A DNA stretch of 64,000 nt from Vicia villosa (GCF_029867415.1 NC_081180.1:22344808-22408807); one strand, 5' to 3'; positions 24,404 to 37,875 are shown, counted from the first letter of the stretch. Notes: a model not told the origin generated them from the sequence alone. Made by a program: numbers and translations.

Positions 24404-25957
24404 AGATTTTCCTTCGATTCTTGGCAGCCCATACACCATCTTCTTTTGATAGAGTAACTTGAGACTTTCGTAATTCAAATGCCCAAGTCTCCTGTGCCAT
24501 AAACACGAGTCATTCTCTTCTCTGGCCATCATGCTTACATTTTTCTCATAGTTGAAAGATAGTGGAAAGCTCTTGTTGCTAGTCATCTTCACAACGGCAA
24601 CACTTCTTCTTTCTGAGTCAAAAATTATGCACTCTCTATTCTCAAAGTTTAGAGAATAGCCGTGCTCCAGAAGTTGTCCAATGCTAAGCAAATTTTCGTC
24701 TAATTCTGGCACATAAAGCGTGTCATATATGACTTTGCTTCCTTGCTTTGTGGTGACTCCAATGCTTCCTTTCCCTTTCACTTCGACATGTTCTCCATTG
24801 CCCAATTTAACTTTCGAGCCGATTGAAGAATCAATCTTTATAAATGCTTCCTTTTGTCCGGTCATATGGTTGCTACAGCCGCTGTCCAAATACCAAACAT
24901 TTTTACCTTCTTCATGCAATGCTTTTTGACAAGCAAACAACAAATTTCCTTCATCAGATTCTCCTTCTGCGTACGAAGCACGTTGCTGATTTGCAAGACG
25001 ACAATCCTTTTGAAGGTGCCCGAATCTCTTGCAATTGTGACATTGTGGTTTGCCTTTATTTCAACAGTCCTTCTCGTCATGAGTGCCGCTGTAACAAATT
25101 TTGCACCATTTGTTTGATGCTTCATTCCATCTTCCGCCATTTGCGCCTCTTCCAGATCTGCCACGTGAGTTTCGACCTCTGCCTCTTCCAAATCTGCCAC
25201 CTCTAGAAGACTCACCTCTAGTTTGTATTTGGGGCTTATTTTCACCATTGTTGGGCTGAATGTTGAGTTTAGATTGAAAGGCACTCTCAATTGATTTTTC
25301 AGAATGTCGTAACATCCTTTGCTCGTAGGATCTCAAAGACCCCATCAACCCTTGAACAGTCAAGGTTGATAGATCCTTGGTTTCTTCTATCACACCCACC
25401 ATTGGGTCAAATCTTGGTGTCAAACTAATCAGAATTTTATCAACAATTCTGCGATCTTCTATCGTATCACCATGCGACTTCATCTGATTCACCAACTCGG
25501 AGAGTCTGTTGAAGTATTCGTTCAGGCTTTCGTTCTCCTTCATCCTTTCATTTTCATAATCTCTCTTAAGAGATTGAAGCTTCAAAGTTCGCACCTTTGA
25601 GTCTCCTTCAAACTCTTGTTGTAGGATACTCCAGACTTCTTTCGATGTTTTACCTCTCATAATTCTTGGGAAAATGGATAGAGAGACTCCTCTTTGAATC
25701 ATTCCGAGAACTCCAGCATTTGTGATCTTCTTCTTCTTCAACTCTTCAAGTCGTTGGCTTGATTCTTCAGCTTTTTCTTTTGATTTTTCAGCCTCCGTTG
25801 GTGCCGGTTCTTCATATCCGTTTTTGACATACTCTAGAACATCCAAAGATGTGAATAGAGTCTCTATTTTAACAGCCCAAAAATCATAGTTCTCTCCTTC
25901 AAATAGAGGAACTTTGACATTGCTGTAAGTTGCGGAAGGGTTGTTTGTAAAAGCCAT
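21830..25957 (-). pseudogene. Broken copia gag-pol polyprotein
   Basis: Starts MAFTNNPSATYSN at 25957. Gag contains the UBN2-type region and an Arg/Gly-rich stretch ending in a zinc knuckle (KWCKICYSGTHDEKDC). Protease follows as WYLDSGCSNHMTG (about 24890). The pre-integrase motif is CLWHRRLGHLNYESL. Integrase shows [17 protein letters not shown] and a core near 24280-23900. RT shows [33 protein letters not shown] and LYVDDLVYTG (about 22780). RNase H shows YCGSDWAG and QSSAEAEYLA. Frames break near 25060-24940, 24290-24250, 23980, 23400-23330 and 22850, by frameshifts, stops or both. The (CA)n tract at 24356-24402 also lies in the coding strand. Confidence 0.92.
24356..24402. repeat. (CA)n microsatellite inside copia pol
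   Basis: About 47 bp of CA/AC repeat. On the coding strand it reads as a run of Cys-Val codons between SGV and KDVSLANT, inside the pre-integrase zinc-finger region. Confidence 0.95.
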
Positions 25958-25995
25958 AACTTTTGTTGTTTTTGCTGCAGCTGCAAGGATCTGCA

Positions 25996-26007
25996 GCTCT
26001 GATACCA
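25996..26007 (-). other. Primer-binding site of the copia element
   Basis: TGGTATCAGAGC on the minus strand, complementary to the 3' end of initiator methionine tRNA, three bases inside the 5' LTR. Confidence 0.85.
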
Positions 26008-26010
26008 CTC

Positions 26011-26439
26011 TGTTGGTGGTATTCTAGAGGTGGTATGTGATAAATTATGGTGTTGCAGTATTCTGCAGAGGAAAACTGGATTTAGTCAATTTTTGCACTA
26101 TACTTCCACTGGTGGAAGATATGCTTTAAAACTGCACATGACATTTTTCTCACTATACTTCCACTGGTGAAAGATATGCTTTAAAACTGCTATTTTATTG
26201 AATTCACCACCAACTGCTATATCTTTCTTAGCATTACAAAGTCTTTATATAAGCTTGAATCAAAACTGACATAGAATACAATAAGATGATAATTAAGATG
26301 AAGACTCTTGGTTCTCTCAATCTTAATGTTACAACTCTAACATAACTCTAAATAAAGACAATAATTAAAATTTGATGGTTGCAATTCTCTCATAATTCTT
26401 ACTAAAGTCTGTGATAGTTACAACACATTAATTTTAACA
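26011..26439 (-). repeat. 5' LTR of the copia element
   Basis: 429 bp, same length as the partner LTR and about 96 percent identical by eye. It carries the element promoter; CTTTATATAAGCTTG is a likely TATA region. Confidence 0.92.
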
Positions 26440-26444
26440 AAATC

Positions 26445-27169
26445 ACTACCCTTTACAAAAAAAAAAAAAGCCATTTAAATATCATACTCATTACTTTTCT
26501 AGATTATAAATTAACGCAAAATAGAATTTCATCTAGAATGTTAATGTTGATTGTGTTTTTAAATATCCAAATTATCACTCAATCCACAGAGACACATTCA
26601 ACATAATGATGAGAAACACAAAATTGTTACATATATTGAAAAAAAAACATTAAAAAATTATGAACACATCCTCAAATATTTCATTTATTATTACTTATTT
26701 TAATCCTCAAATTTACTTTTAAATAATATTCGATTGTATCCCTCACTACTTGCATACCATAACAGATAGTAATGTGTAGTCTGTACTACACTAAAAGTAA
26801 AAATGTCTTTCCACACGGGCTAATATTTAAGATATGTTGGGGAATAATAGCTTTTATATCAATACAAATATGAAATATTTTCTGAGTCACTGATCTTTGG
26901 TTGCTTCAGCTCTGGTTTTTCGAGGTGCAACCTTGCGCTAGGAAATGGAGAAGCTCATTACCATTGCCACACCAAGCTTTTTGGTGTTATCTATTCTGTT
27001 TATTCAACTTTGGGACGGCATAGAGAGGCCAATCACTCATGAAAACTTCATACATGATCCATTCTAGGATGTTAAAGAAGGGAATTTACAACTCTATTTG
27101 ATATACAAGAACGGCCTCAACCTCCCTTCACATTTCTAAAAACTTTGGCTAAACTATGTCTTTACTAAA
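26445..27169. other. AT-rich spacer and CAMTA 3' UTR region
   Basis: About 26850-27169 is less AT-rich and probably 3' UTR of the CAMTA gene on the minus strand. The rest shows nothing that I can support. Confidence 0.45.
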
Positions 27170-30100
27170 CTATCTCTTGGTTGCCATGTCAACTTCAGAA
27201 CTAATCACCTTTTCGTATTCCCGTTCCATCTGCACAAAGGAATATTCTACAAGTAAGAACACATGCGGCGCAAAAGCAAATCCTTCTACTCCTATGACTG
27301 ATCACATAAAAAATTAGATGTTACCTTTGCTTGCTTAAGTGCCAACTTCATCCTCCTGTAATCTTCTTGCACTTTTTTAGAACGGAACATAGCCTGCACT
27401 CGTATTACACTTCTCTCAACTCGTTCTTCAGCTTGTTTCCTACCAGTTTTAAAGAATTCCTCTTCTGCGTCACTTTGCTGATTCTGATCTCCCTCTGCTT
27501 CTGCAGTATTAAGCTGGAGCCCGCGGAAGCCTTTTCTCTTTAAACGCCAACGTAGCACTGCTTTCTCAACCACACCAACTGACCAAAGAATTTTACAATA
27601 ATGTTTCCGTTGTTGAAAGCACCGGAAAGCAGCCTGCATTGTATCAATTAATTTGTTAAAATTCAGCTGTATGAACCGACTGACGAGAGGATCTATGATG
27701 AGCTAAACTATGCCCGTATTTGGTGAAAAAAAGTCATGTTAATGTTTATGCCAAAGGGTATCAATTTTGGGTCACTTGATCAGTTTAAGAAATGACGAAT
27801 AAATAACATGTTTTACTAAGAACTGTTGGTAAAGGTGAGGGGCAGAAACTGTAGCTCTAGCTCTTACTTGAATCTTGATAACTTGACGGCGCATGTTGAG
27901 GAAATCTTTACGAATCTTCCATGTACGGAATCTATATTGTATGCGAGCAGCAGCAGCCATGACTTTTTTGGTCTCAAAATTGCGGAAGGCGTGCTGAATC
28001 TTCATTGCTGCGACTATTTTGCGTGCTTCAGCTTCTGGACTGGAAAACTCAACCGCCTCTGTTTGTAACTTTAAGGAATGCTCCCTATATGCTTGTTGGA
28101 TGCGTGCAGCTGCATCGGCGGCTGTCCGGTAAGCTGCCAATGTATCTTTCAGGTAGAGCTGCTCCTCGGTAAGGTTCTCGGAATTTACTGCATCATCCGT
28201 GCTAGTTTCCAGCGAGCCACTGATATTTCCAGCTATGCGCATGTCATTGAATTGCTCAACTAGAGACTTTTCCGAAAGATAAGCTGCTAAGCCATCATAA
28301 CCCCTCGTGTGAGCAAGATCAGAGGCAGTATATCCACCAGGGTTTTGCTGAGTTGGATCTGTGACCAAATTTGGCTTTGCCCCAGCTGATAATAAAGTTG
28401 CAACCATTTTCTCCCTGAAGACACAACTTTTATATCAAATACAGTAAGATAGAACAAAATATTTCATTCAAAGTTCCAGCAGCCTAGTTTACCTAAATAC
28501 ATGCTAAATTCATATAGGTTATGTTAATTTCTAGTTATCTAGAAACCGAAAAAACTTGGATACTGAAACCATGTCAGAAAAGGTTTTATAGACCAGCGTG
28601 GTTACAGTATGGAACAGCTCTAATTTTAGCCGAATGTGGTCACAATTCACAAAGGGTATTGTGTGGTGTCATGAACCCAACTATTACAAAAAACATATGC
28701 AATTAGGTAAAAGACATATGAATGGTTTTTATAACACATCTTTAACAGGTTTAAACAATCGGGGTGTTTGTGCATTATACCTGCCGTAATATGCGGCCCA
28801 ATGAAGAGCAGTCCATCCAAATTTATCCCGGAAATCTAGCGACAAGCCTGACCATGAAAATAAAGTAACCGCCCATGTATATCCCAAAATTGCACACAAA
28901 TGGATGACACTTTGGCCTTGTGCATCATATTCAGTAATCTTACATCCTAAAACAATTTTTTCCGAAAGCCATTCCTTTAATCTGTTTTTCAAAGCAATTC
29001 CAAACAGGGCATCTTTTGCTTGCGAAAATGGAATTTTGCGATCTTTAGTTGACTCCAGTAAGTATTGCCAGGTATTGGAAATAAATGACGTCTTTAAGGA
29101 GAATTCTCTTGCCTCCTTTAATCTACTAGATGATACTTTACTAGAGATGACATCAAGACTCAGCTGTTTAGAAAAGAGCAAATAAGCAAGCCTCATCTGA
29201 AGTTGAAATTCGTCCCAGTTGTTCTTTTCTTCCACAGAAGCAACTGGATCGTGCAAAATAGGAGTACGATACTCAAAATTAACAACTTGGCTGATTGGAT
29301 TATGGCCATCTAAGCTCAAGTAGAGATTCACGAATCCCGGAGGATGCGGTGGTACCCAACATCGGTATACCCCGTCCTGAACAATTTCTGCAGGAATGAC
29401 TTCATCACCACAGACACATGTTAGATTGGACTTTGAGAGGTGTAGATAGTCTATTTGAAAAAGTCCAGTGACTACGATCTGCAAGAAGTGAAGGAACCTA
29501 GAAAGCTTAGCAACAATCGTAATATAATAGATAGTAAACATATGAAAATTGGTGTTACAGCATGTATTTACTGAGTTTTATAATGATTTATATACATATG
29601 TAACACAGGTGCCGACGTGTCAGTGTCTATGTTGGTGCTTCAAAATTGTACGCATTAAAATGTGCATATTCTTCATGGAGCTTATATTCCACAGTTTACA
29701 GCTTTGGAACTCTACAGGTAAGATTGAATGAAAGGACCAAGGAATCAACTAGAAGCTAGAAATTGATTTGTATATTAGTCACAACTGTTATAGATATAAT
29801 TGCCAGTAAATAGATACACAAACAAAGGAAATGGAAACCTTTGATTTCTCTGTGGAAGACACCCATGCAGGGAACACATCGGTGAGATTAAATATTTGTT
29901 CTGGAAGGGAAAGTTGTTGATTATCCACTACCACAGATGAATACGGTTTGTCAACGGATGAAACTGAGGATCCAAGATCATCAACTGAACAAGGGGAATC
30001 AGACATGATTTGGTTCACCCACATTCCAAAGCTGTTTTGACTTTGCAATCTGTCATTGATCAAAGTGTTTAAGGAATCAACGCCACTTGAAGGGATGTGA

Positions 30101-33100
30101 TGGTTCCTCGGTTCATTTCGATTTCCTTGATTGTCAATTGTCTGAAGAGTAACACTTTCTGGAAAATTGAATGGAACACTGTAGCTCCCTGGAATTGGCT
30201 GAGTTGAAATATTGGAAGAACAAACTTCGGCAGATGCATTGCTGGCTACCTGGTGGGAAAAGTCATATGTATATTACAACAGCAGCCACATGACGAGAAT
30301 CTCCAGAAAAAAGAAAGGAAAAAAACAGAAACAAGAAGCAAAGGAGAAGAATATAAATTGAAGAAGAAACAAGCTTTTCTTACATTGCCAGAACTGTCAT
30401 TCGGTAAACATTGATTTTGTTGATCAAAATATGGAATTTTTCCTGAAAAAAGATAATTCAAAATTATAAAAAATAAATGAATACGATGCTTTCCAAACAT
30501 GTATCTAACTGGTTGTGTTGAAGCATAACCAATCACCATTTACCTCCATTAGGTACAGTTGAGGTGTTAAGATCATTCCCAACAACTAGCTCATCCCATT
30601 CAAGTGTATTAAGCTCATGAAGCCTCAGTTCATGACTTTTGACTGTTATATTGTTATTAATATCTGTTCATCTCCAAAACAGAAAGAAGTTTAATATATA
30701 TCTTGTCCAGTAAAGACAGTTGTGGTATCCATTTGAAAAGAAAAAAAAAAGCATAATGTTGTAAACAGTTCATTTAGTATATTTTCCCATTTAATCTAGG
30801 CATCAGCAATTTGAGCAGAAAAAAACATATATATTCTGCTTCTTTGGTAATATGAGCAGAACAAATGTGTTGGAAGGCATTTATGTGCAATTATCTTATA
30901 TACACATGGGACATTTTCTTTTTTCTGAACATAGAATATAATTGTTTCAAATGAATGTCATAATAGTACTGATATGGGATCCTTGCAGAGACTGCTTCAT
31001 TATGGGATATGTGGAAACGAGGATAGGGAGAAAAATTAACCAATATGTCTATGAGAATATTGCAAGAAAATTCTTTAGTTTCCATCAAGCAGAAGCAAGA
31101 TTTTAGAGAAAACTAGCAAAATTTGTCTTTTTAGTCTTTTTTTTAGATAAACAAAAAGCTGGCAAAACTTTAAAGAAAACTGTTTTGACTCTTGACTTAT
31201 CCAAAAGATATACAGGTTTTGTTTTCATTATTAAATAATAAGTTGTGTAAACTAAAAGCAGCCTTTTTGCTCAATTTTCTGCTTCCGGGTCGCCATGGAA
31301 ATTCATGGGGATCCGCAAGCATGGGGACGGGGATCAACATGGGGGACAGGGACGGAAAAGAGGAATATGAGGAACCAGAAAAGAGATCGAGGGGGTATTC
31401 CCTGCCTCCGCCCCATTTCGTTGACATTTCAACTTTCAGAAATATGATTTATAAGTAAAAATACTGCAATATTTTAAAAGTTATTTCTCACCACCAGCAT
31501 ATGCAGTTTTGGTCCCTGAATCTATTTCTTCCGACAAAATCCATGGTGCGGTTGGGTCAGAGGCAGAAGTAGAGTTTGAATTTACTGGAGTGATGGGAGA
31601 TCCTTGAAACTGCATCATGAACCACGATTCAAAAAGGTTACAAAGCAATGTTTGGTTCATTCTCAGAATCAAGTTTTAAAGCATAAACGGCAAGTTAAGC
31701 ATTGATTTATGTCTAAATATAAATATGGCTTTTAAGTGTCGTACACAAATAGAAATCAAGTAAGAACATCCTAGCATGATGAGTTAGGTAGGCATCCTTC
31801 CAAAAGTATGTTTTATGTTTATCGAGAAAACTTAAGAACTAAAACTTTCAAATGACTGGAAGGTGAAATCGACACAAATTTCAACATAATATAATGATAC
31901 AGTGAGTGGGATATACATAATTATACATCCCTTTTTAATACTGTAGCAAGAAACAACCTTCAGTTCTTTTAAAGAGCCGTGTCGTATTAGCAGTTAAAAA
32001 AAACAGGTTTTGATAATGGCGTGCACATAAAATAAAACTATACTAATGCAGACTATTCCGCCATGAACTAATGATGGTTAAGTCAACATTTTAAGATAGT
32101 TTGAATAAACTTCCCTAGAATCACTTATAGGGGGGAAATATAGCAACGTTTATGAGTTTATAAACAAAAATAAGCTCATAAATAATTTTCGTAATATAAA
32201 ATTATTTTAATTAAGAAACTATCATCAATACATGAAATAAGACAAAGCTTGAGACCTAAAATAAAATGGTTATTCTACTTGTAGTATTAATCAAATTTTG
32301 AAGCTTATATCAATCATCAAATCTGTTAAGCCTACAGATCAAGCTGCTTCTTAACACCCAAAAACAAAAGAGACTACGCACGGCACACACAGAACAAATT
32401 AAATTTCCAACCAGACAGATTGAAATTACATTTTTGCTGTAAAAAAATAATATGGGAGTTGATTATTGGTGTATCCAGAGTCCATACATGTTCAAATTGC
32501 TAGTTACCAACCCAAGAACCAATGAGTTACAAACTGACTAATGACAGCATACATATATGGTCTTTCTATCAGCTAAAACAATATATACAGTGGCATATAT
32601 AAGTTAGGGTTTTGAAGTAAATTTAGACTTTTTGGAAGGAAAAGCAAGTGATTTACACAAACCTCCCGTGTTTCACGGTAATGAACTAGGACAATGTGTT
32701 CCAGACTCCTGAAAAAAAGATGGTGCAAACAATTGTAAGTCACATTATTTTATGCAAAGTTATTCTAATCAATTAATTATATTCTCAAACCATTATGTAC
32801 AAGAAGTTGAGAAGCACCATTTCTAAAATATAATTCAGAAATGTGGAAATGAATGACATGTTGGAGCCAGGGATTAATAGTTAAGTTAACAATTGGTTTA
32901 CATACTTATCAAGCAGCCAATAACATCTACGGACAAAGTTTGGGTTATCTTGACCATGTGCATAATATACATGGATCCTTTCTTCATTACCAACCTGATT
33001 GATGAAGAAAAGAAAAGAATGATCAGAAATCAGATATGATACGACATTATCACTCAAATCTATAATCAGAATCAATAATAGCAAAAAATGGATGAAGGAA

Positions 33101-34251
33101 ATGTTATCATGCAAAATAAACATCTTATCTGATGAATGGTGAGATTAAGAGAAGAAACATAATCTATTCTTCAAATATTAACCAGAAACAATTAACAATG
33201 ATACATATGTGATCGAATCATTGTGCGAAAACTGTAGAACATACAAAGCAGAGATAGCACATTAAATAGATCAAATAACATCCATGTATAATATTTTGAA
33301 GAAACTGAATACAACTTGCTAGTTGATATGATAAACTTTAAATTAACGCAAATATAAACACTCAATAAAATGAAAATCCTCACTTTTAAGTGCTCATGAG
33401 CTTCCTTAACAGTTTTTCCATCCTTTTTCTTTTTCCAGTTGTGTCCATCTTTTCTAAAATTCCGAAGCATCTTACGGTCAAATAATACAATAGTACCACC
33501 TGTCATACACAAAATAGTAATAGTAATTATCACAGACTGCTTTCTGCTTTCTGCAGGTAAACTGTATTATAGAAATTAAGAAATAGAGACTACAAAGACA
33601 AGAACAAATATGATAGACAAGAAACATTATATGAAAACGATGCATATTTTCTGCACAACTATCAGATTATTACTAATAGCAACAGATAATTACTTTTGGG
33701 CAAATTCATTGGCTTGACATTGATAGTGAAATACTTTCGATTACAAAGCATGGCATGAATCTCATTAGGGCGAAGCCATCTCATTTTTGCCTCCTCCATA
33801 ATGCTTGCAACATCCAGGTCTAGAACATAAAAAACAAAATAAAAAATTCAGACCAAAATATAAACGGAGACGATTTAATATTTATCAATGACAAGGTAAT
33901 CAGAACTACAGTTAACATTTGCAGTGAGAAGAATAAAAAGGGAACATCATACTCCAAACCTGATATTAAAAAGAATGGATTTCTACATATAAAGCACAGA
34001 CACTGACACTTATAATAATTTGACACCAGAAAACTCTTAAAGTTGTTTTACAGATTAAAAAAAAAAAACCATTTTGTCTAAGCAACCAAAACACAAACAG
34101 CTGGTAAGCAGAGAGAAACCGATATGAAAAAATTTATAAAAATTGAAACTTGAATAATCAAAAGACTAAGAGTGAGGTATGAACCTTGCAATGTGTGGAA
34201 TCCATGTATATCTGATCCAACTAGTTGTTGACCCAATAAATTATTTTCCAT
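27170..34251 (-). CDS. CAMTA5-like: Calmodulin-binding transcription activator, CAMTA5/6-like
   Basis: Nuclear transcription factor that binds CGCG-type promoter elements and is regulated by Ca2+/calmodulin in stress signalling. Coding exons on the minus strand: 34251-34185, 33819-33694, 33499-33384, 32994-32906, 32708-32663, 31609-31492, 30663-30544, 30442-30384, 30249-29839, 29478-28781, 28414-27868, 27633-27325 and 27229-27170. The sum of 2766 nt gives 921 aa, with matched phases throughout. The start is MENNLLGQQLVGSDIHGFH. CG-1 domain, about 23-148: EEAKMRWLRPNEIHAMLCN, LFDRKMLRNFRKDGHNWKKK, VYYAHGQDNPNFVRRCYWLL. TIG/IPT domain, from about 385: CVCGDEVIPAEIV, GVYRCWVPPHPPGFVNLYLS. Ankyrin repeats, about 570-680: FGWTALHWAAYYG. 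IQ motifs, about 720-880: ARIQQAYRE, MKIQHAFRNF, ARIQYRFRTW, IKIQAAFRCF, IRVQAMFRSK. Length and domain order fit the CAMTA5/6 group; the exact orthologue number is inference. Confidence 0.94.
31270..31410. repeat. GC-rich low-complexity insert in CAMTA intron 6
   Basis: A G-rich stretch (GGGGATCC, ATGGGGACGGGGATC, GGGGGACAGGGACGG) inside an otherwise AT-rich intron. It looks like a dispersed repeat fragment. No coding role. Confidence 0.4.
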
Positions 34252-34419
34252 GGCATAAACCTCTCAAGATTATGAAAACCTGCGAAGTCTCGAACTTTAT
34301 AGAAGAGAATGATAAACGTTATGATATCCCTAAAGAAAATCAAAGAATCAGAGTAAATAATGAAAGGGTAGTTAGAGAATTAACAGAAAAGATGATGAGT
34401 TTACCTGATTGAAGAAAAG

Positions 34420-35250
34420 GGTGTGTGTTTGTTCGGATTGGGAAAAATATGATCGCGTCTGGTAGTAGCTAGCTCAATCACACTCCTTTGGATTCTCAAT
34501 GTATGACACTGGACCTGGACCTGACCAGTTTGTTTTGTCTTTAAACAAATACATTTTTTTTTATATTAAAAAAAATGATTTTTATGATTTTTTTTAAATA
34601 GTCAAAGTTTTTGTCATTTATTTTAATAAATAATAAATTATAAATTAATTTTGACATCCAATAATATATATTTTTTAATTTTTTATTTATTTATAAATAT
34701 AAACAATTTGTTAATAAAATGATGCTGCCAAGAGTTGAACCTTAGATTAGCAATTTAAGTTTATTTAAATACATATACTAATAAATTACATCCAGTCACC
34801 TTGACATAAATATATATTATTAAAAATATTTTATATTTTTTTAAATAATTTCAAAAATAATTATTTAAAATAATTTCAAATTTAAGTGATTTTTAAAAAT
34901 TTGACTTAAAATTATAATAAAAAGGTAAAATATAAAATAATATTTTATAAAAAAATATGTAAAATTGTAAAAAATCATTTTTAAAAGTAAACTTCAAAAA
35001 TAAGAATAGTATTACTATATTTAATAATTTTTATTTTTGACTCAATATTTAATAATTTTTTAAGATACCATAAAAAATATAATTTTGTGTTAGGATTCTT
35101 GAATTATTTTTCCTTTTAAAGATAGCATATTATTTATTTGTTTCTTTTAATATTATTAAAATGATTTATCATAAATAAAAAATATATTGAATTTGTTTTT
35201 TTTTATATTATTTGTTTGATTCTACATAAGTTTAAAGATAACATGTATGC
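34420..35250. other. CAMTA upstream region and AT-rich spacer
   Basis: Contains the probable CAMTA promoter and leader, then extremely AT-rich DNA from about 34560. No clear TATA box was assigned and no gene is visible. Confidence 0.45.
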
Positions 35251-35254
35251 TTAG

Positions 35255-35530
35255 GCTACAACCAGATCTCGACGGACCATAACGACAATAGTAAAACAAG
35301 TTTCATAACAGATGTCAGAAAGTAGTAATGTCCTTCAGTCTCAAGAATGCAAAGCCATATTACCATAGAATGATGAATAAAGTCTTCAGAAATCACATAT
35401 GCAACATGTTAGACGATATGATTGTGAATTCTAGTGAGAAAGCTAATCATACGACCCATTTGGAGGTCATCTTTAGTGAAGTTAAGAGACACGACATGCA
35501 CTTGAACCCTGATAAGTGCGCATTTGGCTT
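35255..35530 (+). pseudogene. Ty3/gypsy reverse transcriptase fragment
   Basis: Plus-strand pieces KTSFITDVRK, then FSLKNAKPYYHRMMNKVF, then MLDDMIVNSSEKANHTTHLE and LNPDKCAFGLGYV match the RT palm of gypsy elements. Here MLDDMIVNS stands for YVDDMIVKS. A frame change separates the first two parts. No LTR is nearby, and the fragment ends at a MITE. Confidence 0.8.
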
Positions 35531-35531
35531 A

Positions 35532-35830
35532 GGGTATGTTTGAATTGATAGAATATAACGGAATGGAATAGAACGGAATGGAATAGAGCGGAGCAGAATG
35601 GAATATAGATCTCACTTCATTGTTAGGTTATTTTATTAAAATATCACATTCCATCACATACACCCCAAATTGGATGGACAAAAATGGAGGAAAAGATAGA
35701 ATGGGATGAAATAGATTCCATCATATTCCATTACATTCCATCCACTATTTGCAAATTCAAACAATAGAATCTAATTACTTACCACTTCATTCTATTTCAT
35801 TCCATCCCTTACCACCAATCCAAACATACC
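35532..35830. mobile_element. PIF/Harbinger (Tourist-like) MITE
   Basis: 299 bp flanked by TTA at 35529-35531 and 35831-35833. The ends GGGTATGTTTGAATTG and, in reverse complement, GGTATGTTTGGATTGG form inverted repeats. Subterminal regions are built from GGAATGGAATAGA-like words on one side and their complements on the other. Confidence 0.75.
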
Positions 35831-35834
35831 TTAA

Positions 35835-36985
35835 AGATTGGAAAATTCTTAGGGTATCATCTCACATAGAGGGAAATATAAGTCAATCTAGATAAATATA
35901 TGGTTGTGGACCTACGAGTTATTAAAATTAAACACTCATAGAGGAGTCAATAGAACACACTACTACAAATATACCAACTGTGGAATGTTATGTATCATAT
36001 AAATAGAGGGAACAATCACATACTACCTACATAAATAACTGAATGAGGCAAGTGTAGGCCACAATGTTATGGCCAGTAGGATATTTTCCTATAAAAATAC
36101 CACATTTTGGAAAATTTCAACAACATCTTATTAATCAATCAAGTTATTTTACACATTTTATCTTTTTTTATTGCTACCTTATGTTTATGCATTTGTTAGG
36201 ATAATAGTTCAACTTTTCATATCCATACTTAACACTTTTTACATTAGTTAAGAAATCCACAAAGTTCCTCATTTGCAAAATCGTTTAAAGAAAAAAGGAA
36301 TCATTGTTGAAATTGAAAGCTATCAATCAATACTTGACTAAACTTTCATAGTTTGACAACAAGAGGATGAGATTTCACAGGTTACCAATTTGGTCTTTAG
36401 AGGATATATCATAGCATGAAGAAAAGTTGAATTTTTATAGTGTTAACTAGAACATTAGGTACCGTAAAACTAGAACCTAAGGTAAGTTGTACTGATGCTA
36501 GACAAAGTTACGTTAGATTTATCATATTAAAATTATGGTTTCCGATGATACCAAATGATGCTAAATTCACTCCTTATTCTAAAGAGAAAATCTATAGTTC
36601 GTTTCTACGCGTTCTACTAGAGCATCAATTTATTATATTGTAATAGTTATTTTCTATACAAGTAAGAAATGTTAGATGATACAATTATTCTCTTACATCT
36701 TTTACATATTGATATCTTATTATTGTCAAAACTAAAATTAGATATTGTTGTATTTCAAACTACTTTAAATTTAATGATATATTCATCCAAATTTAAATAA
36801 TATGTAAGTGCAAAAATCTATATATTTAACATCTTAAATTTTTAGATAAAATAAGTTATTTCTAAATTTACTTATTCGATTTATCTCTTTGTCAACTATG
36901 ATGGTCCATCTTAGTATTGTAGCCATGCTCAAAGTCCAAATAAATATAATTGAGAGAAATTTGGGTCAATTCAATCCACAAGTAT
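35835..36985. other. Spacer without identifiable genes
   Basis: AT-rich DNA. Short frames such as 36440-36643 have no recognisable protein features. Confidence 0.4.
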
Positions 36986-36994
36986 ATATTAAGT

Positions 36995-37875
36995 AGGGGT
37001 GATCATATCCGAACCAATCCAAAAGGAAAACCGCAAACCGAACCAATCCAAACCGAAAATCGCAAAAACCGCGTTTGATTTGGATGGTTTTGGATGATTT
37101 TTAGGCTGAACCGCACGGTTCGGTTCGGTTTGCGGTTTTCATTTCACAAAACCGAACCAAACCGAACCAAACCGCATATTTAACTAAACTTTTGAATTTC
37201 TATAATTAATTTATTATATTTCCAATCCAATTGCAATATTGTATACTCACGTCACGTGACTCACTATTCCTTCATTCTTCCTTCCTATTGAACATTTCAA
37301 CTTCATTCTCTGATTTCTCTCTCACTCATTCTAGAGACGCATTTGGTGTATATGTAGTACTGATAATATTTAGTCTTGAAGTTGTAATGTTGTATTAATA
37401 TCTAGATCTGAAGTTATCTGATACGTGTATATGTAGTATATAGTTTATTAGTATGAAAAACTTTATATAGTATGTAGTATGAAAAACTGGAGTTATATTA
37501 CTAATTTAGTATGTAGTATATGTAAAATACATGGTATGGTACGGTAAAATATATGATAGTGATACTTGTATGGTATATGGTAGTTATTTTGGTGTAATTA
37601 GTATGAAAAACTTATTTTTTATGGTATTGTAATATATGTAATATATGTATGGAAGAATGAATTATTTTCTTTCTTTTTTTCATTTCAGTACATTTTTATT
37701 TTATGGTGTAAACCGCAGCCCACCGAACCGATCCTAACCGTATTGATTTGGTTTGGTTTGGTTTGGATGACTTTTTAAAAATTAACCGAACCAAACCGAA
37801 CCGCATGCATTTTTATCTCGCGGTTAGGATGACTTTTATGCTCAAAACCGAACCAAACCGCACCGCGAACACCCC
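36995..37875. mobile_element. Non-autonomous hAT element with 8-bp target duplication
   Basis: 881 bp, starting AGGGGTGATC and ending GAACACCCC. It is flanked by identical TATTAAGT at 36987-36994 and 37876-37883. Both subterminal regions are packed with AACCGAACCAAACCG words and their complements. The middle holds AT-rich GTATGTAGTAT-like repeats and no transposase. Terminal repeat, subterminal motif density and 8-bp duplication all fit hAT. Confidence 0.85.

Larger units (their letters stand above)
21407..26439 (-). mobile_element. Complete Ty1/copia LTR retrotransposon
   Basis: Both LTRs are 429 bp (21407-21835 and 26011-26439), start TG and end CA. Target duplications AAATC at 21402-21406 and 26440-26444 are identical. 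I count about 17 mismatches between the LTRs (about 4 percent), so the insertion is moderately recent. The element reads on the minus strand: primer-binding site at 25996-26007, gag-pol from 25957, and a purine tract (AAGGGGGAG) next to the 3' LTR at 21836-21844. Order is gag, protease, integrase, reverse transcriptase, RNase H, as in copia. The coding region is broken, so it is probably not autonomous. Confidence 0.95.

Noticed and set aside
24162..24506. ORFs with Thr-His or Cys-Val runs on both strands
   Set aside because: Produced by the (CA)n tract in the copia pol; only the minus-strand pol frame has a coding history.
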